NCBI RefSeq assembly: GCF_041245805.1
Contig: NZ_CP162490.1
Span: 3,263,001 to 3,327,000 of the forward strand
Direction of reading: 5' to 3'
DNA: 64,000 bases
DNA from: Xanthomonas sp. DAR 34887
GTDB taxonomy: Bacteria; Pseudomonadota; Gammaproteobacteria; Xanthomonadales; Xanthomonadaceae
Shown: one piece after another, positions 26,162 to 35,291 of the stretch
Layout: the number at the start of each line of letters is the position of its first letter
Position numbering within the stretch: position 1 is the stretch's first letter
Notes under the pieces: generated by a model
What the model saw: the letters and a program-made list of their open reading frames with translations, nothing else
Database searches by the model: none
What the model was told of the DNA's origin: nothing
Made by a program: the position numbers and the translations under genes

Positions 26162-28492
26162 TCATGGCCTGTGCTCCTGTTCGAACGAATTCCAGCGCGG
26201 CGTCTGCGCTCCCAGCAGATGCCGCACGAAGAAGTCGTACTGGCGCCGCTGCACGTAGTCGATCGGGCCGCTGGAACGGCCCGCCGTGTGCTCGCCACCG
26301 GGCACGTTGAGCAGGTCGAAATCCTTGCCGGCCTTGATCAAGGCGTCCACCACCTGCGCGGTCGAGGCCGGGTCGACGTTGCTGTCCTGCTCGCCGACGA
26401 TCAGCAGCAACTCGCCGCGCAGCTTCGAAGCGTTGTCGACGCCGGAAGCGCGCGCATAGCTGGCGTCCACCGGCCAGCCCATCCACTGTTCGTTCCAGCT
26501 GATCTTGTCCATGCGGTTGTCGTAGCAGCCGGCGAACGCCACGCCCACCTTGTAGAAATCCGGGTGCCGTTCCAGCGCGCCCAGCGTGCTCTGCCCGCCC
26601 GCCGAGGCGCCGTAGATGCCGACGCGGGAGATGTCGTAGGACGGGTCCTTGGCCGCCAGCGCCTTGTGCCAGGCGATGCGATCCGGAAAGCCGGAATCGC
26701 CGAGGTTCTTCCAGGCCACGTCGTGGAACGCCTTGGAGCGGTTGGCGGTGCCCATGCCGTCGATCATCACCACGATGAAACCCAGGTCGGCCTGCGCCTG
26801 CATGCCGATCTGCTTGTCGCCGCCGGAGTGGTAGCCGAACGGCCAGAAGGTCTTGGGCACGAAGCTGTCGTGCGGGCCGGCGTAGATGTTCTCGATCACC
26901 GGGTATTTCTTGTGCGGGTCGTAGTCGCGCGGGCGCACCACCATGCCCCAGATGTCGGTCTTGCCGTCGCGGCCCTTGGCCACGAAGGTCTGCGGCGCGC
27001 GCCAACCGGCGGCCTGCAGCTTGCCGATGTCGCCACGCTCCACCACCTGCAGCAGCGCGCCGTCGATGGCGTGCAGCTCCATCACCGGCGGCAGGTCCGG
27101 GCGCGAATAGGTGTCCACGTAGTGGCGGCCGTCGTCGGCGATGGCCACGTCGTGGTCGGCATCGGCTGTGGTCAGCCGGGTCAGGTGGCGGCCGTCGAAA
27201 TCCACCGCGAACAGCTGCCGATAGTAAGGATCCTTGCCCGCGTCCATGCCGCTGGCGGAGAACCAGACGCGGCGCTGCGCGTCGTCCACACGCAGCACGT
27301 CGCGCACGATCCATTCGCCTTTGGTGATCTGCGCCTTGACCTTGCCGCTTTCGCCATCGAACAGATAGAGATGGCGCCAGCCGTCGCGCTCGGAGATCCA
27401 CAGGATCTCCTTGCCCAGCCCGTCCACGTCGTGGCGGTAGCTGCGGTCGGCGTAGACGAAGGTCCTGGCGTCCTCGCCCACCGCGACATGCGCGCGGCCG
27501 CTGGCCGCGTCCACCGCGATCGCGCGCATGCGCTGGAAGCCCCGCTGCACGTAGTCGAACACGAAGCTGCGGCCGTCGCTGCGCCACTGGATCGGCGACA
27601 GCTGGTACGGATTGGCGAACAGCGCATCGTCGACGACGGTGCGCCGCGCACCGGCACCCGCAGACACGCCGGCCAGATCGAACAGCACCGGGCGCTCGAT
27701 ATCCACCGCATCCCCGGGCTTGGGATACAGCTGGGTACGCACGCGTGGCTGGCCGCCGCCGGGCGGCGCCGCCTCCACCCGCGTCACCCGCCGCGGGAAG
27801 CCCGGACGCACCTTGTACAACGCCAGCCGCTGCGAATCCGGCGACCAGGCCAGCGTTTCCGGGTCGTAGAAATCGTCGGCGCGGCCGTCGTCGCTCAAGC
27901 GCACGAGGTGGCCGTCGGCGACGCTGCGCAGCACGAGATCGTGGCCGTCGGCGAACGCCTCCCAGCGCCCATCCGGCGAACGCTGCGGCGTGTTGTCGGC
28001 GGGCACTACCGGATCGCGGACCACACCGAAGCCGCGCGGCCGCGGCTGTGGGCCGGCGTCGGCGCGCGCGCAGACATAGTCGGCGAGCGTGCAGCGCCAC
28101 GGCGCGTAGTCGATCTGGAACACGATCGCGGCATTGTCGCGGCCGGCGTCGGCGGCATAGCGAAAGCGCTCGAAGGGCAAGCGCTGTGCCGAATACTCGG
28201 TGCCGGCCGCAGCGCTCAGCCCGCGCGCCAGCCGCAGCGCATCGAACGCCGGCTGCTTGCGCTGGCTGGCCACGTCTTCGAGCACGAAGGCGAAACCGCC
28301 GGACACGGTCTTGCGGTAATAGAACGTGCCGTCGTCGCGCCATTGCGCCGGCCAGGTCACGTTCTCGGTCAGCGTCATCCACGCCTCGCGCAGGCCGAGC
28401 GAGCGCTGGTAGTCGGCGACGCTCGGCGCGGCCTGGGCGTGGGCGGCGATGGACGCCGCGGCCAGCACGATCGATGCAGCGAATCTGTTCAT
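26162..28492 (-). CDS. S9 family serine peptidase (dipeptidyl/prolyl peptidase type)
   Basis: 776 aa with signal peptide MNRFAASIVLAAASIAAHAQA. DPPIV-type propeller, then hydrolase domain with nucleophile in GASAGGQSTLG (Ser about 628), Asp in GEQDSNVDP and His in GGEHTAG. It is a paralogue of the S9 enzyme at 10001-12322 with the same domain layout. Family members act on Pro-containing peptides in the periplasm. Its stop overlaps an ATG in frame with the downstream GH35. A REP pair separates it from the upstream permease. Confidence 0.92.
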   Translation of the reverse strand: MNRFAASIVLAAASIAAHAQAAPSVADYQRSLGLREAWMTLTENVTWPAQWRDDGTFYYRKTVSGGFAFVLEDVASQRKQPAFDALRLARGLSAAAGTEYSAQRLPFERFRYAADAGRDNAAIVFQIDYAPWRCTLADYVCARADAGPQPRPRGFGVVRDPVVPADNTPQRSPDGRWEAFADGHDLVLRSVADGHLVRLSDDGRADDFYDPETLAWSPDSQRLALYKVRPGFPRRVTRVEAAPPGGGQPRVRTQLYPKPGDAVDIERPVLFDLAGVSAGAGARRTVVDDALFANPYQLSPIQWRSDGRSFVFDYVQRGFQRMRAIAVDAASGRAHVAVGEDARTFVYADRSYRHDVDGLGKEILWISERDGWRHLYLFDGESGKVKAQITKGEWIVRDVLRVDDAQRRVWFSASGMDAGKDPYYRQLFAVDFDGRHLTRLTTADADHDVAIADDGRHYVDTYSRPDLPPVMELHAIDGALLQVVERGDIGKLQAAGWRAPQTFVAKGRDGKTDIWGMVVRPRDYDPHKKYPVIENIYAGPHDSFVPKTFWPFGYHSGGDKQIGMQAQADLGFIVVMIDGMGTANRSKAFHDVAWKNLGDSGFPDRIAWHKALAAKDPSYDISRVGIYGASAGGQSTLGALERHPDFYKVGVAFAGCYDNRMDKISWNEQWMGWPVDASYARASGVDNASKLRGELLLIVGEQDSNVDPASTAQVVDALIKAGKDFDLLNVPGGEHTAGRSSGPIDYVQRRQYDFFVRHLLGAQTPRWNSFEQEHRP

Positions 28493-28523
28493 TACGTTCC
28501 GATATCCCCTGATACAGCTTTTT

Positions 28524-28591
28524 CTGTAGGAGCGGCTTCAGCCGCGACAGGATGTTTCAGCAAGCCTGTCGCGGCTGAAGCCGCTCCTACA
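28524..28591. repeat. Paired REP palindrome
   Basis: Inverted arms 28524-28551 and 28565-28591 of the GTAGGAGCGGCTTCAGCCGC element, in the 113-bp gap between the permease and the S9 gene. Confidence 0.92.
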
Positions 28592-28605
28592 CAAGCGAGC
28601 ACACC

Positions 28606-30177
28606 CTATTCCCCGTCGTCCTCTTCCAGCGCCAGTTCGTCGCTGCGCAAGCCGGTGCGCGCACCCCAGTGGTAGCAGCCGAACGCGATGACCGCCACGC
28701 TCAGCGTGTCCCACGGATGCGCGATCTGGCCGGTGCCGCCGAAGGTGCCCAGGTAGGACACCAGCAGCACCAGCACGAAGAACCCGATCAGCCACAGCGC
28801 GCCGCGCACCTGCCGCCACAACTGCGCGCGGCCGGCCGCGCTCGGCAGCTTGTACAGCACGTACAGCGCGAACATCGCCACCTGCAGGCCGAGCAGCCAC
28901 GACAGCGTGCTCCAGGTGGACCAGTACACGATCAGCGCGGCGACGATGAACGACAGCGGCCCGAGCACGGCGAAGCCGCGCAGCAGGAACGGCCGCGGCA
29001 GCTGCGGCGCGCTGCGGCGCAACGCGGCCACGGTCACCGGCGCCACCGCATAGCTCAGCACCAGCGCCGCCGACACCACCTGGATCAGCGTCTCCCACGA
29101 CGGGAACGGCAGCGTCCAGAACACCGACAGCGCCAGGCTCAGCCACAGCGCCGGACGCGGGATGCCGGACTTGGCATCGACCCGGGTCAGCACCGGCAGG
29201 AAGCCGCCGCTGCGCGCCCAGCCGTAGACCACGCGCGGCGTGGCGTTCATGTAGATGTTGCCGGTGCCGCTGGGCGAGATCATCGCATCGCAGATCACCA
29301 GCGCCGCCAGCCAGCCCAGGCCCAGCGCCAGCGCGATGTCGTGATACGGCAGCGCGAAGACCTTGTCGATGCCGCCCCAGCCCTGCGCCAGATACGCGGA
29401 CGGCACGCTACCCAGGAACGCCAGCTGCAGCAGCACGTAGATGACCGTGGACAGCGCCACCGACAGGATCAGCGCGATCGGGATATTGCGCTGCGGATCG
29501 CGCACCTCGCTGGCCACCGACACGATCGGGGTCAGTCCCAGGTAGGCGAAGATGATGCCGCCGGCCGAGATCGCCGCCTCCACGCCGGCCGCGCCGGAGG
29601 GCGCGAACCCCTGCACGTGCAGATTCTGCGGATTGAAGTGCGCCATCAGCAGCACGATCACCAGCACCGGCACCAGGAACTTGAATACGCTGACGATGTT
29701 GTTGGCGGTGGCGAAGGTCTTGACGCTGAAGTAGTTGAGCAGGAAGAACGCCACCAGCAGCGCCAACTGCAGCAGCCAGCCGGCCACGCTGGGATGGGTG
29801 CTGCCGGCCTGATTCAACGACGGGAACCACGCCGCGGCGTACTGCCGCGCCGCCTCGACCTCGATCGCGATCAGGCTGGAGAACGCGATCAGGGTGATGA
29901 AGCCCATCAGCCAGCCGAGCAGCGCGCCGTGCGAATACTCCGGGTAGCGCACCACCCCGCCGGCACGCGGCAGCGCCGCGCCCAGTTCGCAGTACACCAG
30001 GCCCAGCAGCAGCACCGCCACACCGCCGGCGATCCACGACACGATGCCGGCCGGGCCGGCGATGGCCGACACATGGCTGGCCGAGAACAGCCAACCGGAG
30101 CCGAAGATCGAACCGAGCCCGATGAAGGTCAGATCGGTCAGGCTCAGACGCTTGTGGAACTTGCCTTGTGTGGTCAT
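28606..30177 (-). CDS. APC superfamily amino-acid permease
   Basis: 523 aa inner-membrane transporter with about 12-14 hydrophobic segments. The first contains the APC signature GLGSIFGSGWLFSA (about residues 20-33) and later EVRDPQRNIP between membrane segments. It lies among Pro/Hyp peptidases, so uptake of an imino or amino acid released from Hyp-rich peptides is a reasonable inference; the substrate cannot be read from sequence. It is flanked by repeats on both sides, so co-transcription with the DUF885 genes is uncertain. Confidence 0.92.
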   Translation of the reverse strand: MTTQGKFHKRLSLTDLTFIGLGSIFGSGWLFSASHVSAIAGPAGIVSWIAGGVAVLLLGLVYCELGAALPRAGGVVRYPEYSHGALLGWLMGFITLIAFSSLIAIEVEAARQYAAAWFPSLNQAGSTHPSVAGWLLQLALLVAFFLLNYFSVKTFATANNIVSVFKFLVPVLVIVLLMAHFNPQNLHVQGFAPSGAAGVEAAISAGGIIFAYLGLTPIVSVASEVRDPQRNIPIALILSVALSTVIYVLLQLAFLGSVPSAYLAQGWGGIDKVFALPYHDIALALGLGWLAALVICDAMISPSGTGNIYMNATPRVVYGWARSGGFLPVLTRVDAKSGIPRPALWLSLALSVFWTLPFPSWETLIQVVSAALVLSYAVAPVTVAALRRSAPQLPRPFLLRGFAVLGPLSFIVAALIVYWSTWSTLSWLLGLQVAMFALYVLYKLPSAAGRAQLWRQVRGALWLIGFFVLVLLVSYLGTFGGTGQIAHPWDTLSVAVIAFGCYHWGARTGLRSDELALEEDDGE

Positions 30178-30225
30178 GGTGCCCCCGCTGGAAAGGTTGT
30201 AACCGGCTATTCCTGACTACCGCCC

Positions 30226-30353
30226 CCTTCTCCCCCTGGGAGAAGGTGCCCCGAAGGGGCGGATGAGGGTACGTGCGCAGCCTCGTGGCGTTTCGACTGC
30301 GCGCGGCTTCGCCCCGTACCCTCACCCCAACCCCTCTCCCGGAGGGAGAGGGG
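30226..30353. repeat. Composite palindromic intergenic repeat, copy B
   Basis: Same modules as copies A and C but in opposite orientation to C: a CCTTCTCCC/GGGAGAAGG stem at one end and a CCCCTCTCCC/GGGAGAGGGG stem at the other. It fills the gap between the DUF885 gene and the permease gene. Confidence 0.88.
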
Positions 30354-30365
30354 CTTTGGTCATCG

Positions 30366-32192
30366 CTACTGCTTTGTCGCCTCCTGCGCCCATGGCGACT
30401 TGCCGCCCTCGGCGATGAAACGGTCGATGCGCTGCTCCAGTACCGGCAGCGGCACCGAGCCGGTTTCCAGGATCGCGTCGTGGAAGGCGCGGATGTCGAA
30501 TTTCTCGCCCAGCGCGGCCTCGGCCTTGCGCCGCAACTCGATGATCTTCAACTCGCCCAGGTAATAGGACAGCGCCTGCCCCGGCCAGGCGATGTAGCGG
30601 TCGACCTCGGTGGTGACCTCGTGCTCGCTGAGTGCAGTGTTGTCGCGCAGGTACGCGATCGCCTGCTCGCGGGTCCAGCCCTTGTGGTGGATGCCGGTGT
30701 CGATCACCAGCCGGCAGGCGCGCCACATCTGGTAGGTCAGGTAGCCGAAGCGGTCGTACGGGGTCTCGTACATGCCCATTTCCTGCCCCAGGTACTCCGA
30801 GTACAGCGCCCAGCCCTCGCCGTAGGCGGAGATGTAGCCGTAGCGGCGAAAGTCCGGCAGGCCCTGCTGCTCGGCCGCCAGCGGCATCTGCAATGCGTGG
30901 CCGGGCGAGGATTCGTGCAAGGTCAGCGCGGTCAGGTTGTACAGCGGGCGCGACGGCAGGTCGTAGGTGTTGACCAGGTAGATGCCCGGGCCGCCGCGGC
31001 CGCCGGTGTAGAACGGCGCCAGGTCCGGCGGCACCGGCTCGATCGCGAAGCGCTGCCGCGGCAGCCGGCCGATGTAGTCGCCGACCTTCGCATCCACGCG
31101 CTTGGCGATCCACGCCGCCTGCTTGAGCAGCTCTTCCGGCGTCTTCGGATAGAACTGCGGATCGGTGCGCAGGAAATGCAGGAATGCCGGGAACGTCGCC
31201 TGTCCCTTCGGCGCGACGAAGCCGCTGGCGGCGATGGTCTGGTCCATGTCCTTGCGCAGCTTGGCCACTTCCTGCAGCCCGATCTGGTGGATCTGCTCGG
31301 GTGACAGCTCCAGCGTGGTGTATTCGCGGATCTGCGCGCGGTAATAGTCCTTGCCGTCGGGCAGCGCCTCGCCGGACAGCGTGCTGCGCGCCTTCGGCTG
31401 GTACTCCTCGCGCATGAAGCGCAGCAGGTCGGTATAGGCCGGCACCACGCTGTGCGCGATGGTATCCAGCGCCTGCTGCCGCAGCTGCGCCTGCACCTCG
31501 GCCGGGATGCTGGCCGGCATCTGCTTGAACGGTGTATAGAACAGATTGGCCTCGCCGCTGGCGTTGGCCACATCGGCGATCGATTGGTCGCGGCCGGTCA
31601 GCGTCACCTTCGGCTGGCTGAAGCCGCGCGCCAGGCCGGCGCGCATGTTGACGATCTGCTCGTCGAAATAGCGCGGGATGTCGGCCAGGATCTTCAGATA
31701 GCGCTGGTAGTCGTCGCGGGTGTGCAAGGTGGCGCGGGCACTGAAGCCCAGGTTGCTCCAGAACGCGGTGTCGCTGTTGAACGGCATTTCCCAGGCGCGA
31801 AAGCGCTGCTGATCCAGGAATACCGCGATCTGCTGACGATAGACCTGGTAGTTGACCTGATCCTGCGCCGACAGCTGCGCCTGGTCGATCGCGTCCAGTT
31901 CGCGCAGCACCTGTTGCCAGTACGCGGTGCGCTGGTTCTGCGTGGCCACGTCCACCCTGGGCAAGTGGTCGGCGGCCGCGCCCTGGCTGTCCTCGTCGTC
32001 GGCGCCGGCCGACTGCTCCTGGCGCCACTTCCACTCGCGCAGGTACAGCGCCTTGAAGCGCGCGGCGGCGTCGCCGGGCGTCGCGGCGGCGGCGGCCTGC
32101 GCGGGTTGCGCGGCCATGGCGGCGCCCTGCCCTGCAAGCGCGCCGAGCATCGCCAGCAGCAACGGCACGCGAAATCGGGAATTCAGGCTCAT
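30366..32192 (-). CDS. DUF885 family metallopeptidase-like protein
   Basis: 608 aa, exported (signal peptide about 1-28, AAMAAQ). DUF885 proteins are predicted Zn carboxypeptidases or dipeptidases; the motif HESSPGHALQ gives the two His and Glu, and YGEGWALYSEYLG a third ligand. The start overlaps the stop of the upstream DUF885 gene as ATGA, so the pair is coupled. In this setting it may finish peptides left by the S9 enzymes; that is inference. Confidence 0.9.
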   Translation of the reverse strand: MSLNSRFRVPLLLAMLGALAGQGAAMAAQPAQAAAAATPGDAAARFKALYLREWKWRQEQSAGADDEDSQGAAADHLPRVDVATQNQRTAYWQQVLRELDAIDQAQLSAQDQVNYQVYRQQIAVFLDQQRFRAWEMPFNSDTAFWSNLGFSARATLHTRDDYQRYLKILADIPRYFDEQIVNMRAGLARGFSQPKVTLTGRDQSIADVANASGEANLFYTPFKQMPASIPAEVQAQLRQQALDTIAHSVVPAYTDLLRFMREEYQPKARSTLSGEALPDGKDYYRAQIREYTTLELSPEQIHQIGLQEVAKLRKDMDQTIAASGFVAPKGQATFPAFLHFLRTDPQFYPKTPEELLKQAAWIAKRVDAKVGDYIGRLPRQRFAIEPVPPDLAPFYTGGRGGPGIYLVNTYDLPSRPLYNLTALTLHESSPGHALQMPLAAEQQGLPDFRRYGYISAYGEGWALYSEYLGQEMGMYETPYDRFGYLTYQMWRACRLVIDTGIHHKGWTREQAIAYLRDNTALSEHEVTTEVDRYIAWPGQALSYYLGELKIIELRRKAEAALGEKFDIRAFHDAILETGSVPLPVLEQRIDRFIAEGGKSPWAQEATKQ

Positions 32193-34018
32193 TGCGGTGT
32201 CTCCGGAGTGGCGGATGTGCCCGCCTTGGCCTGCGCGATCCAGGCATCGATGCGCGCGTCGAGCAGGTCCAGCGGCATCGCGCCGCCGCCGAGGATCTGG
32301 TCGTGGAAGGCGCGGATGTCGAAGCGTGCGCCGAGTTCGCGCTTGGCCTTCTCGCGCAGCGCCAGGATGTCCAGTTCGCCGAGCTTGTAGCCCAGCGCCT
32401 GGCCCGGCCACACGATGTAGCGGTCGGTCTCGGCCTGGATGCTGGGCTCGTCGTCGGAGGGATGCGCGTGGAAGAAGTCGATCATCTGCTGCCGCGTCCA
32501 GCGCTTGTAGTGCACGCCGGTATCCAGCACCAGACGGTTGGCGCGCAGCAGTTCGCCGGCCAGGCGCCCGTAGTCGCTGTAAGGATCCTTGTAGAACCCC
32601 ACGTCCTTGCCCAGCTTCTCCGCGTACAGCGCCCAGCCTTCGACGTAGGCGTTGTAGCTGGACTGCTGGCGGAACGGCGGCAACGGCAGGCCCTGCGCGA
32701 GCGAGATCTGCAGGTGATGGCCGGGTACGCCTTCGTGATACGCGGTGGCCTCGATGTTGACCAGGGTGCGTTGCGCGTAGTCGCTGGTGTTGACCATCAC
32801 CAGCGCCGGCTTGCTGCCCTGCGCATCGCTCTGCCAGTACTCCGCGCCCGGTGCGGTGCTGCGGAAGTCGGCCATCGCGCGCACTTCCAAAGGCGTCTTC
32901 GGCAATTTGCCGAACAGCTTGGGCAGCTGCGGCTGCATCTGCGCGATATCGTCGCGATAGCGCTGCAGGATCTGCTCGCGGGAACTGGCGAAGAACTTGC
33001 GGTCGCGTGCCACCGCCTTGCGCAACGCGGGCAGATCGGCATAGCCGAGCTGCCTGGCGATGGCGCTCATTTCGCCCTCGATGCGCGCCACTTCGGCCAG
33101 GCCGATCTGGTGGATCTGCTCGGGCGATTTGTCGGTGGTGGTCTGGGTATGGATCGCGTAGCGGTAGCGGCGCTCGCCATCGGGCAGCGACCACAGCCCT
33201 TCCTGCGCGCGGCCCTGCGGCGCGTATTCGTTGGCGACGAAATCGGCCAGTTTGGCGTAGGCCGGACGCACCTGCTGGTCGATCGCCGCCAGCATCGCCG
33301 CGCGCAGGCGCGCGCGCTCGGCCGCCGGCACCGCGTCGGGGAAGCTCTTCAGCGGCAACGCGAACGGGCTGTCGGCGCCGGACGGCGCGGCGATCTCGCG
33401 CACCTGCGCCGGGATCCGCTCCAGCAAATATTTCGGCTGCACCAGCCCGTCCTTGGCGCCGGCGCGCGACAGCGCCACGACCTGGTCGAGCAAGGCCGGG
33501 ATCGCTTGCAGGCGCTTGATGTAATCCTCGTAGTCCTTGACGCTGGCGAACGGAAACGCCTGCGCGTAGCCCGGCAGCGCCAGCTGGATGCCGCCGACCG
33601 GCTCCAGCGGCATCTCATCGTTCTTCAGCGCGATCGCTTCCAGCCGGTCGCGCAACTGGCGCAGCATCATCTGCAGGCTCAACTGGTCCTGTGCCGACAG
33701 CGCCGTGCCGTCGATCGCCTCGAACCGCTTGAGGAAATCCGCGGTGGCCTGTTGCTCGGCCTGCAACGCCGCCAGCGAATAATCGCTCCAGCGGTCGTTG
33801 TAGCGCGTGTCGCCGATGATGCTGGCGAATTCCGGATGGTGTGCGAGCTGGTACTGCCACTGCGCGTCGAGCAAGGCGGCGAAGGCCTGGCCCGGCTGTT
33901 GCGCCGCCGCGCCCGTCGCGGCGGCCGGCTGCGGCGACGCAGGCGGCGTGGCCGGCTGGCATGCGGCCAGCAACGCCGCGGCCAGCGCGCAGGGAAGCAA
34001 CAGGCGGGCGAATCTCAT
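32189..34018 (-). CDS. DUF885 family lipoprotein, metallopeptidase-like
   Basis: 609 aa. The lipobox LLAAC at about residues 16-20 marks it as a lipoprotein. The metal motif is HEGVPGHHLQ, with YVEGWALYAEKLG downstream, as in its neighbour; the two are diverged tandem paralogues. It begins 64 nt after the Xaa-Pro dipeptidase gene and may continue that operon. Confidence 0.9.
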   Translation of the reverse strand: MRFARLLLPCALAAALLAACQPATPPASPQPAAATGAAAQQPGQAFAALLDAQWQYQLAHHPEFASIIGDTRYNDRWSDYSLAALQAEQQATADFLKRFEAIDGTALSAQDQLSLQMMLRQLRDRLEAIALKNDEMPLEPVGGIQLALPGYAQAFPFASVKDYEDYIKRLQAIPALLDQVVALSRAGAKDGLVQPKYLLERIPAQVREIAAPSGADSPFALPLKSFPDAVPAAERARLRAAMLAAIDQQVRPAYAKLADFVANEYAPQGRAQEGLWSLPDGERRYRYAIHTQTTTDKSPEQIHQIGLAEVARIEGEMSAIARQLGYADLPALRKAVARDRKFFASSREQILQRYRDDIAQMQPQLPKLFGKLPKTPLEVRAMADFRSTAPGAEYWQSDAQGSKPALVMVNTSDYAQRTLVNIEATAYHEGVPGHHLQISLAQGLPLPPFRQQSSYNAYVEGWALYAEKLGKDVGFYKDPYSDYGRLAGELLRANRLVLDTGVHYKRWTRQQMIDFFHAHPSDDEPSIQAETDRYIVWPGQALGYKLGELDILALREKAKRELGARFDIRAFHDQILGGGAMPLDLLDARIDAWIAQAKAGTSATPETPQ

Positions 34019-34082
34019 CGACGAACTCCGGTAAGCGAATGGAACCCGTGCGGCGGCGCTGCGACAGCCGCCGCCGCGTACA

Positions 34083-35291
34083 TCATGCGAATGGCCGATC
34101 GATCGCCGGCGACGGCGGGGTGAACCACTGCGCACCGTGTTCGGTGACGTAGAAATGGTCTTCCAGGCGCACGCCGAACTCGCCCGGCACCACGATCATC
34201 GGTTCGTTGCTGCAGCACATGCCTGGCGCCAGCGGCAACGCGTTGCCACGCACCAGATACGGCGCCTCGTGGATGCTCATGCCGCAGCCATGGCCGGTGC
34301 GGTGCGGCAATCCCGGCAGCCGATAGTCCGGGCCCAGGCCGGCCGCCTGCAGCACATCGCGCGCGGCCTGGTCCACCGCGGCGCAACTCACGCCCGGACG
34401 CACCGCGGCGAACGCCGCCGCCTGCGCATCGTGCTCCAGCTGCCAGATACGCCGCTGCTTTTCGCTCGGCTCGCCGAAGATGTAGGTGCGGGTGATGTCG
34501 GAGTGGTAGCCGTGCACGGTGCAGCCGGTGTCGATCAGCACCAGTTCGCCCGCACGCAAGGTCTGCACGCCGGGGATGCCGTGCGGATACGCGGTGGCGT
34601 GGCCGAACTGCACGATGCAGAAGGTGGACCCGTTGTCGGCACCGAGCGCGCGATGCGCCTGGTCGATGAAGCGCACCAGTTCGGCGGTGGTGATGCCTTC
34701 GTGGATCAGGCCGGCGGCCAGCCGCTGCACCTGCAGGGTCATGTCGCAGGCCTGCTGCATCAACGCCAGTTCCGCCGCCGACTTGCGCATGCGGCAGCCA
34801 TCGACGATCGGCGTCGCGTCGCGGATCGCGATCCGGTCCAGCACCTTGCTGAGTCCGCTGTGCACGGCGAAGGCGACGCCCGGATCCAGCGCCAGCGCCT
34901 GCGCGCCGAGTTCGCTCAGCGCCTCGGCGACCAGCGCATGCGGATCCTCGTGTTCTTCCCACAGCCGCTTGCGCACCGGGATGCGCAGTACCGCATCCAG
35001 CGAGCCTTCCTCGAACGCCGGGCAGATCAGCAGCGGATCGCCTTCGGCGGTCAGCAGCATCGCCACCAGGCGCTCGCTGGCGCCCCACGGCACGCCGGTG
35101 AAATAGCGCAGCGAGGCGCCGGCGCCGATCAGCAGCGCGTCGGCGCCCTGCGCGCGCAGCAGCTCGCGCGCACGCGCCAGCCGCTGCTGGTATTCCTGCG
35201 GCTGGATCGGCGGCGCCTGGATCGGCCACGGCGCCAGCTGCGCCCGCGCCATGGCCAGGCTCAGCCCGCCGATCTGCGCGGTGGCGCTCAT
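34083..35291 (-). CDS. M24 family Xaa-Pro dipeptidase
   Basis: 402 aa cytoplasmic metallopeptidase with a creatinase-like N-terminal domain (about 30-160) and the pita-bread fold. Metal ligands: Asp in LIDTGCTVHGYHSDITRTY (two Asp), His in TGHGCGMSIHE, Glu in CSNEPMIV and Glu in RLEDHFYV. Prolidases split X-Pro dipeptides. Coupling to the Hyp catabolic genes (start overlaps the aldehyde dehydrogenase stop as ATGA) suggests it frees Hyp or Pro from dipeptides for the pathway. Confidence 0.92.
   Translation of the reverse strand: MSATAQIGGLSLAMARAQLAPWPIQAPPIQPQEYQQRLARARELLRAQGADALLIGAGASLRYFTGVPWGASERLVAMLLTAEGDPLLICPAFEEGSLDAVLRIPVRKRLWEEHEDPHALVAEALSELGAQALALDPGVAFAVHSGLSKVLDRIAIRDATPIVDGCRMRKSAAELALMQQACDMTLQVQRLAAGLIHEGITTAELVRFIDQAHRALGADNGSTFCIVQFGHATAYPHGIPGVQTLRAGELVLIDTGCTVHGYHSDITRTYIFGEPSEKQRRIWQLEHDAQAAAFAAVRPGVSCAAVDQAARDVLQAAGLGPDYRLPGLPHRTGHGCGMSIHEAPYLVRGNALPLAPGMCCSNEPMIVVPGEFGVRLEDHFYVTEHGAQWFTPPSPAIDRPFA

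Noticed and set aside
28493..34082. Search for shared-type promoters before S9 (28492), the permease (30177) and DUF885 (34018)
   Set aside because: No operator or CAAGACG at the right spacing was found, so these genes are either read from upstream or controlled differently.
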